Of a stretch of DNA of 13,777 nucleotides, positions 6,471 through 11,036 are shown piece after piece. The position numbers were made by a program, and so were the translations under genes. Position 1 is the stretch's first letter; every line of letters starts with the position of its first letter. Source of the stretch: Desulfobacteraceae bacterium (GTDB lineage Bacteria; Desulfobacterota; DSM-4660; Desulfatiglandales; HGW-15); contig RPPU01000049.1 of NCBI GenBank assembly GCA_003819975.1, positions 1 through 13,777 on the forward strand. Direction: 5' to 3'. The notes beneath the pieces are model-generated. The model did no database searches. It saw only the letters and a program-made list of their open reading frames with translations, and was not told the DNA's origin.

Positions 6471-6577
6471 ACCACGAAGGACGTAATTTCAAAATGCCCT
6501 GAAATTACTACAGTGAGGCTAAGACACGAAGTTAAAAAATAAATAAAAATTATTGGTGTCTTGCTGTCTTGGTGGTA
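6471..6577. repeat. ACCACGAAG/CTTGGTGGT-bounded intergenic element
   Basis: A 107-base non-coding element bounded by ACCACGAAG and CTTGGTGGT. The phrases match a degenerate repeat seen in many environmental bacterial genomes. It contains dispersed repeat copy 2 and separates the two membrane microprotein genes. No open frame of note lies inside it. Confidence 0.5.
6480..6531 (+). repeat. Dispersed intergenic repeat, copy 2
   Basis: It aligns base for base with copy 1 at 3688-3739 (opposite orientation). It includes a perfect 9-bp hairpin, GTAATTTCA (6483-6491) with TGAAATTAC (6500-6508). The copy is embedded in a larger element whose ends ACCACGAAG (6471-6479) and CTTGGTGGT (6569-6577) are near-perfect inverted repeats (8 of 9). 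Confidence 0.7.
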
Positions 6578-6658
6578 CAGCATCTTTCTAAACGGTTTAT
6601 GGGCGTTGCCTTTTTTTGGTTCCGGCTCGTCCGGTTTAAGTGATTCCTGAAAAAGATT

Positions 6659-6751
6659 TCAATCCTGAAGAATGCGCCGGAAAACCTGGGCAACCGCGAA
6701 TATCAGGCTAACGGTCAGTGCTAAAATAAAAATTTTAACGATGATAAGCAT
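6659..6751 (-). CDS. Single-span membrane microprotein B (30 aa), paralogue of A
   Basis: This 30-codon gene starts at ATG 6751 with GGGGAGG (6759-6765) and 7 bases of spacing, exactly as in microprotein A, and ends at TGA 6659. The peptide has K6 near the start, a continuous apolar helix including TVSLIFAV (13-20), and a basic tail with R25 and R26 followed by ILQD. The match to A covers the whole length: the K-I pair, the V-S-L-x-F-A-V core, F-x-R and a final L-[KQ]-[ED]. Conservation of protein sequence, start spacing and length in two diverged copies is strong evidence for coding. Upstream lie a 13-bp hairpin and a 22-bp tandem repeat that could hold control sites. Function is unknown. 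Confidence 0.72.
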   Translation of the reverse strand: MLIIVKIFILALTVSLIFAVAQVFRRILQD

Positions 6752-6769
6752 GACGGTTCCTCCCCAAAT

Positions 6770-6804
6770 GTTTTTTGAACCTGAAAGGCCCAGGATCAAA
6801 AAAA
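6770..6804. promoter_or_regulatory. Hairpin just upstream of microprotein B
   Basis: The arms at 6770-6783 and 6791-6804 pair over about 13 bp with one A-A mismatch and a 7-base loop. It ends a few bases before the Shine-Dalgarno of microprotein B on the minus strand. The T-run leads and the A-run trails on the minus strand, so it is not a terminator for that direction. A 5'-UTR structure is possible. Confidence 0.4.
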
Positions 6805-6822
6805 CATCCATTGCAGCCGCCG

Positions 6823-6866
6823 GAACAGGAGTTCCAGCGGGCCAGAACAGGAGTTCCAGCGGGCCG
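6823..6866. repeat. 22-bp direct repeat with internal dyad, upstream of microprotein B
   Basis: Two adjacent 22-base units (6823-6844 and 6845-6866) differ at one position. Each carries a GAAC-AGGA-GTTC dyad, extended to GGAAC/GTTCC in the first unit. It lies about 70-115 bases upstream of the microprotein B start. Repeated dyads at this place could be operator sites; simple slippage duplication is the alternative. Confidence 0.6.
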
Positions 6867-6959
6867 GAATAAGATTGTACGATGGTAACCGGTTAATGAT
6901 ATTTGTCTTTCATTTGGCGATATGGTTGAACGAAACGCCTAAAAACGTTTATTAAGGGT

Positions 6960-6998
6960 CCATGTGTCGTCCGGGTAAATTCCCCGAACGCCACATGG
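6960..6998. terminator. Imperfect hairpin after the 70-codon open frame
   Basis: CCATGTG, CGT and CGGG (6960-6975) pair with CCCG, ACG and CACATGG (6983-6998), with two single mismatches. On the minus strand it follows the stop of the 70-codon frame by about 30 bases and is followed by CCTTAATAAACGTTTTTAGG. It is a plausible end of the upstream transcription unit. Confidence 0.45.
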
Positions 6999-7029
6999 GC
7001 TCTTCTTGTTTCCACTCCGGCGTTCCCGG

Positions 7030-7242
7030 TTATGGGACAATCCCGCCGGCCGGCAGGTTCAAATAATATTTATGCGTTTGAAAAATTTTATTTTGGTCGA
7101 TCTGATTAATGGCTTTTTCAAGTTTTTCCTTCAACGCGGCGCCTTCTTTAATTAATAGTTGAATGGTTTTTAATGGAGTTGTTTGAATATATTTCAGTCG
7201 AGACTCTATCCGCAAGAATTGACAAAATAAAAAATAAACCAT
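7030..7242 (-). CDS. Hypothetical small protein (70 aa), uncertain
   Basis: The frame can start at ATG 7242, preceded by a GGGGGAGG ribosome site 4 bases upstream; an ATG at 7278 is also in frame but lies in front of that site. The 70 residues begin with a short hydrophobic stretch (MVYFLFCQFL). A charged, amphipathic helical middle follows (LLIKEGAALKEKLEKAINQI), and the end reads LNLPAGGIVP. I recognise no family. The ribosome site lies wholly in the right arm of the terminator hairpin after the binding-protein gene, so translation would be low unless the hairpin is opened. Codon use is AT-rich. It may be a real accessory protein or a chance frame behind the terminator. Confidence 0.35.
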   Translation of the reverse strand: MVYFLFCQFLRIESRLKYIQTTPLKTIQLLIKEGAALKEKLEKAINQIDQNKIFQTHKYYLNLPAGGIVP

Positions 7243-7246
7243 GAAC

Positions 7247-7275
7247 CCTCCCCCGGCAGCGATGACCGGGGGAGG
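7247..7275 (-). terminator. GC-rich terminator hairpin after the first binding-protein gene
   Basis: CCTCCCCCGG (7247-7256) pairs perfectly with CCGGGGGAGG (7266-7275) around a 9-base loop. It lies 23 bases after the stop of the SBP gene, and on the minus strand a T-rich stretch (GGTTTATTTTTTATTTT) follows. It also buries the ribosome site of the next small open frame. Confidence 0.65.
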
Positions 7276-7298
7276 CAAGTAAGAAGGGTTGTTAGGAC

Positions 7299-8039
7299 TT
7301 ATTTATATTTAGCCAAAATCTTGTTGTAGGTTCCGTCGGCTTTCATGTCGTCCAGGGCTTTTTGCCATTTTTTGACGATTTCGTCGGAAGTATTCTTATT
7401 GAATGCCATATAGAGGACCATCTTATTTACTTCATAAGCCACTTCCATTTGAGCGGTATCGACCCCGGCGTCTTTGGCAATGAGATAACCGGATAATTCA
7501 GCCGTAAACCAGAGATTGATACGGCCGATCATCAGTTTTTTAGCTTGTCCGGTGGCTTCACCGTCCGCGTCGGCATTGGTGAAACCATTCTGAGTCAGAA
7601 ATTGGTGGCTGGCGGATTCCCGGCTCACGCCGATGGATTTCACTTTTTTAGCGTCGTCGAGACTGGTGATTTTGAGACCGGAGCCTTTTTTGGCGAACAT
7701 CACTTCTTTTAATTCAGCCAGCGGCCCGACCCATTTGTAAAGCGTCTCGCGCTTGGGCGTGCGCATCATGGAATAGACGGCCGTGTTTTCTTTTTTATCC
7801 AGGGTGTCCACGGCCCGCGCCCAGGGTAATACTTGGATGGTATCGGCATGGCCCACTCTTTTCAGAATTTCCTGGACCATTTCGGTCGAAAGACCAACGG
7901 CTTTGCCGTCTTTTTCATCGTTAAAGGGCACGAAACCGCTTTCAGTCATGATGCTGATGGTGTTGTCCAGGCCCCAGGTCGGTATGACGAATAACGCAAC
8001 CGCCGTGACGATCGATAACCAAAACCCTTTCTTTTTCAT
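7299..8039 (-). CDS. Periplasmic solute-binding protein, family 3 (copy 1)
   Basis: This 246-residue exported protein belongs to the SBP_bac_3 type. The N-terminus MKKKGFWLSIVTAVALFVIPTWG is a Sec signal peptide (cleavage near residue 23), so the mature protein is periplasmic. The mature part starts with the usual first strand (ISIMTESGFVPFND), then EMVQEILKRVG, a PWARAVDTL segment and GVSRESASHQFL, and ends in the typical C-terminal helix WQKALDDMKADGTYNKILAKY. The ligand is unknown; amino acids or other small organic acids are usual for the family. The start has a GGAG site in the duplicated leader. It is a tandem paralogue of the next gene, with well over half of residues identical by eye. 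No permease or ATPase gene is nearby, which suggests a receptor-type role with the adjacent MCP. Confidence 0.88.
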   Translation of the reverse strand: MKKKGFWLSIVTAVALFVIPTWGLDNTISIMTESGFVPFNDEKDGKAVGLSTEMVQEILKRVGHADTIQVLPWARAVDTLDKKENTAVYSMMRTPKRETLYKWVGPLAELKEVMFAKKGSGLKITSLDDAKKVKSIGVSRESASHQFLTQNGFTNADADGEATGQAKKLMIGRINLWFTAELSGYLIAKDAGVDTAQMEVAYEVNKMVLYMAFNKNTSDEIVKKWQKALDDMKADGTYNKILAKYK

Positions 8040-8075
8040 TTTTTTTCTCCTTCATCGATTTAGATTGAATGTTGA

Positions 8076-8146
8076 ATAAAAAAACCTTGAAATCCTTATC
8101 TTGCAAGCGCATGACCCAATCCGGGCCAAGATGAAGATCGGGTTTC
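8076..8146 (-). promoter_or_regulatory. Structured leader before SBP copy 1
   Basis: On the minus strand an outer stem (GAAA-CC..ATCTT with AAGAT..GG-TTTC) encloses an inner stem GGCCC/GGGTC and is followed by a run of seven T. A core of 57 bases (8085-8141) aligns without gaps to 8951-9007 before copy 2. Two outer pairs are lost in this copy. It may be a terminator of the upstream gene or an attenuator for the SBP gene. Confidence 0.5.
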
Positions 8147-8169
8147 TCGGTCGAAACCGCGCCTTTGGT

Positions 8170-8907
8170 TTATTTATATTTAGCCACGATCTTGGCGTAG
8201 GTGCCGTCGGCCTTGATCTCGTCCAGGGTTTTTTGCCATTTTTTGACGATCTCGTCGGAGGTATTTTTGTTAAAGGCTACGTATAGCAGCAGTGTCTTTA
8301 TATCAAAAACCGGCTCCATATCGGAAGAAGCAAACCCGTTTTTCTTGGCGATAAAATAACCCGGTATGTCGCCGGTCATCCAGAGATCGAGGCGGTTGCC
8401 CATCAGTTTTTTGATCATGGCGATCTGGTCGCCGTCCGTGTCCACGTTGCTGAAGCCGTTTTGAACAAGGAGTTGATGGCTGGCGGAATTAAGGGAAGTA
8501 CCAACGGATTTTACTTTTTTAGCGTCTTCCAGAGCCGAAACCTTGATGCCCGATCCTTTCTTGGCGAAAAAGACCCATCGAAATTCAACCAGGGGCCCGG
8601 CCCACTTGTAAAGCGGTTCACGCTGCTCGGTGCGGCCCATGGAAAAGACTACCGTGTTTTCTTTTTTCTCCAATGTGTCGACGGCCCGCGACCAGGGCAG
8701 GATTTGAATGTTATCGGCGTGACCGACGCGTTTCAGGATTTCGCGCACCACCTCGATGGCATAACCGGTTTGTTGGTTGTCCAGGGTGTAGCTGAAAGGC
8801 GGCAATTCCTCGGTCATGATGGTCAGGTTGTTGTCGAGTCCCCAGACCGGAATGACGAATAAAGCGACGGCCGTGACGATCGATAACCAGAACAATTTCT
8901 TTTTCAT
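8170..8907 (-). CDS. Periplasmic solute-binding protein, family 3 (copy 2)
   Basis: This 245-residue exported SBP_bac_3-type protein has a signal peptide almost identical to copy 1 (MKKKLFWLSIVTAVALFVIP, cleavage near residue 23). Its mature start is LTIMTEELPPFSYTLDNQQTG, followed by VVREILKRVG, PWSRAVDTL, GTSLNSASHQLL and the C-terminal helix WQKTLDEIKADGTYAKIVAKY. I use ATG 8907, which has GGAG 8 bases upstream; the frame extends to 9057, but that would overlap the MCP gene and put the signal peptide inside the protein. The binding-pocket segments differ from copy 1 (for example ELPPFSYTL against SGFVPFNDE), so the two may bind different ligands. It lies 124 bases after the MCP gene on the same strand. 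Confidence 0.88.
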   Translation of the reverse strand: MKKKLFWLSIVTAVALFVIPVWGLDNNLTIMTEELPPFSYTLDNQQTGYAIEVVREILKRVGHADNIQILPWSRAVDTLEKKENTVVFSMGRTEQREPLYKWAGPLVEFRWVFFAKKGSGIKVSALEDAKKVKSVGTSLNSASHQLLVQNGFSNVDTDGDQIAMIKKLMGNRLDLWMTGDIPGYFIAKKNGFASSDMEPVFDIKTLLLYVAFNKNTSDEIVKKWQKTLDEIKADGTYAKIVAKYK

Positions 8908-8944
8908 TTTTTTCTCCTTTATTGATTTAGGTTGGATGTTTAAT

Positions 8945-9012
8945 AAAAAACCTTGAAATCCTGATCTTGCAAGCGCATGACCGGATCTCGGTCCGGCTGA
9001 AGATCGGATTTC
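8945..9012 (-). promoter_or_regulatory. Structured leader before SBP copy 2
   Basis: On the minus strand a 13-bp outer stem with one bulge (9012-9000 with 8968-8955) encloses a GACCG/CGGTC hairpin. A T6 run (8945-8950) follows. It sits between the MCP stop and the SBP start. Compared with the leader of copy 1, the inner stem shows one full compensatory change (G-C for C-G) and one A-T for G-T change. Confidence 0.55.
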
Positions 9013-9031
9013 CTGGTGGTAACCGCTTGTT

Positions 9032-10546
9032 TCAAAAATCCTTGAAATCCCCTTCATCCAGGGGAATGACCTGGGCCGGCGCCGGATTCGATTTGGGGGC
9101 CGCGGTTTTTTGCGTTTTGGGAACCGGTTGACGTCCCGGTTTGGCTCCGGAATTTCGTATCGAAGAACGGTGCTTGATCGGGGCTTGGCCCGCGCCGGTC
9201 CGGCCGCTGATCAATGAGGTCAATCTTTTAACCGTGTCTTTCATTTGCTCGATTTGGGCGTGGATCTCTTCGGAAGCAGAAGCCGATTCCTCGGCGTGCG
9301 CGGCATGCTGCTGGATCACGCCCTCCATCTGGGTCATGGCCTGATTGATTTGATTGATGCCGGAGGATTGTTCGCTGGAGGAAGTGGCGATTTCAGATAC
9401 CAGCGTACCCACCTTCACAATGCTGCCGGCGACTTCGGAAAAAGCCGTATTGGTCGAATGGACCAAGCCGGTCCCGTTCTGAATTTTTTTGACTGTTTTT
9501 TCGATCAATTCGGCCGTGTTCTTGGCGGCATTGGCCGCGCGCATGGCCAGGTTGCGGACTTCGTCGGCCACCACGGCAAACCCGGCTCCGGCTTCGCCGG
9601 CGCGGGCCGCTTCCACGGCCGCGTTCAGAGCCAGCAGATTGGTTTGAAAAGCGATCTCGTCGATGGTCTTGACGATCTTCTGGGTCTCCTCGCTGGCTTG
9701 GGTGATCTCTTTCATGGAATGGGTCAGTTCGGCCATGGATTGGTCGGCTTTTTGGACCACCTGGGTGGCGGTTTTCATCAAGTTGTCGGCTTCATTGGCG
9801 TTCTGGGCATTTTGCTTGGTCATGGAAGAAATTTCCTCCAGAGAAGAAGTCGTTTCCTCCATGGAAGCGGCTTGGGTCGAAGCGCCGTCAGCCAGGGATT
9901 GGCTGGAAGTCGAGACCTGTTCGGCGCCGCCCGCGATCTGCTCGGCGCCGGTGTTGAGGTTCTCCGTGATCGCATTGATCGGCCGGATCAGGATAATGCG
10001 CAGGCTGAAAACCAGACCCAATACCAGGGCCAGGTCGAGCAGAATGACGGCTGCACTTATGGCCCGGATTTCCTGGGCCAACCGTTGTTGCATAAACTTG
10101 GGGCTCAAGAAAATGTCAACCAAACCGATTTTTTCCTTGTCGCGCATGATGGGTTTGCTTTTCTTGATCAGGTCGCCCTGTATGTCGGATTTGGTTTCCG
10201 TCACTTTCCATTGATCGTCGCGTGTTTTGCCGAGCACAATGGCCTTCTCGTCCACATCGCGCACTAAAACGGCAAAGATCCGGGTTTCCTGGAGTTCGGA
10301 ATTCACCACATTGGCCGCGTTTTTATAATCCATGTTATAGACCGGCACCCTGAGGTTTTCTTCAAGGCGGTCAATGGTGATCTGGGCCAGGGACTCCAAG
10401 TCGGCGGTCATATTATACCGGTTGTTCAGGATCTGGTAGATTCCGAAGATGGTCAGAAAAATCGTGGTCAGGGCCACCAGTAAAAAAACCATTTTTTTCT
10501 GAATACTCAGACGATAACGAGTTTCCAGTGCCAGATTTTTTTTCAC
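9032..10546 (-). CDS. Methyl-accepting chemotaxis protein
   Basis: This 504-residue inner-membrane chemoreceptor signals to CheA/CheW. TM1 is at about 19-40, then a periplasmic sensor of about 120 residues (with [15 protein letters not shown], a single-Cache-like style), TM2 at about 163-186, and a very short HAMP-like join beginning RPINAI (188). The long cytoplasmic coiled coil follows. Its hairpin tip, with the CheA/CheW contact, is [18 protein letters not shown] (297-314) followed by [20 protein letters not shown]. The tail is Pro/Lys-rich and ends in [10 protein letters not shown], as in many deltaproteobacterial MCPs. I chose GTG 10546 because GGAG lies 8 bases upstream (10555-10558). 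ATG starts at 10687 and 10600 are in frame but lack a ribosome site and add a poorly fitting N-terminus. The two binding-protein genes follow on the same strand. Confidence 0.9.
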   Translation of the reverse strand: MKKNLALETRYRLSIQKKMVFLLVALTTIFLTIFGIYQILNNRYNMTADLESLAQITIDRLEENLRVPVYNMDYKNAANVVNSELQETRIFAVLVRDVDEKAIVLGKTRDDQWKVTETKSDIQGDLIKKSKPIMRDKEKIGLVDIFLSPKFMQQRLAQEIRAISAAVILLDLALVLGLVFSLRIILIRPINAITENLNTGAEQIAGGAEQVSTSSQSLADGASTQAASMEETTSSLEEISSMTKQNAQNANEADNLMKTATQVVQKADQSMAELTHSMKEITQASEETQKIVKTIDEIAFQTNLLALNAAVEAARAGEAGAGFAVVADEVRNLAMRAANAAKNTAELIEKTVKKIQNGTGLVHSTNTAFSEVAGSIVKVGTLVSEIATSSSEQSSGINQINQAMTQMEGVIQQHAAHAEESASASEEIHAQIEQMKDTVKRLTSLISGRTGAGQAPIKHRSSIRNSGAKPGRQPVPKTQKTAAPKSNPAPAQVIPLDEGDFKDF

Positions 10547-11036
10547 AATCGATTCTCCTTTGTAAAAACCGGAAATAAAGAGGGAAATCAGGGTCTTCAT
10601 GCAATCTGTCTTTGGTTTTTTATAAAAAATGCAAATTACATGCCTATTTGCAGGAGAGAATGAGAAAAATAAATTCAATAAATTCATGAGGTTGCTTCCG
10701 GATTGGGAATATTTTTCGTGACGGATGAAATTCCTGTCAGGTTTTTGACAAGCGTCTATTCAGGATGAGGAGGGATCCGATTTTTACGGATAAAAAATAT
10801 CGATGTTTGCAGTTAAAACGTTTATAATGATATGCAACTGAAAAGCGAACCAAAATAAAAAAATAGTATAATCAAATTGGGAACAAGCCGGAGTCGGTTT
10901 TGATCCTAATCCATTGATTATTCATGTTTTTTTTAAGTATGATCCCGAAATGCCGATAAAAGATAAAGATCTATCGGCCATTCGGATAACCCTTGGGGGA
11001 TCTGAGAAGCCCGAATTATTTTTATAGGTTCAAACC
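10547..11036. other. Divergent intergenic region between MCP and kinase genes
   Basis: About 490 bases separate the divergent starts. The stretch is AT-rich. TATAAT-like -10 boxes occur on the plus strand at 10823-10828 and 10867-10872, but neither has a good -35 box, so I call no firm promoter. GAGGAGG at about 10767-10773 has no start codon after it. A 51-codon plus-strand open frame fills its right end (listed separately). Small inverted repeats, such as TGTCA/TGACA at about 10736-10760, are present. No RNA gene is recognised. Confidence 0.5.
10872..11027 (+). pseudogene. Unidentified open frame or remnant just upstream of the kinase gene
   Basis: A frame of 51 codons runs from a TAA (10869-10871) to TAG 11025-11027, ending 9 bases before the kinase ATG. 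It reads protein-like, with segments such as GVGFDPNPLIIHVFFKYDPE and DKDLSAIRITLGG. There is no ATG near its beginning and no ribosome site. It may be the C-terminal remnant of a gene once coupled to the kinase, or chance. I recognise no family. Confidence 0.25.

Noticed and set aside
6672..6872. 66-codon plus-strand frame
   Set aside because: It is antisense to membrane microprotein B and runs into the 22-bp tandem repeat; there is no ribosome site. The conserved minus-strand pair explains the region better.
8908..9057. N-terminal extension of SBP copy 2 to an ATG at 9057
   Set aside because: It would overlap the MCP gene, contains the structured leader, and would place the signal peptide at residue 51. 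The paralogue starts at the equivalent of 8907, which has a good ribosome site.
9245..10267. 340-codon plus-strand frame antisense to the MCP gene
   Set aside because: It is long but very rich in Gly, His and Asp/Gln, as expected from the complement of MCP coding sequence. It has no ribosome site and no domain.
10756..10790. TTGACA at about 10756 as a kinase promoter
   Set aside because: No acceptable -10 box lies 16-18 bases downstream; the TATAAT boxes are far too distant.
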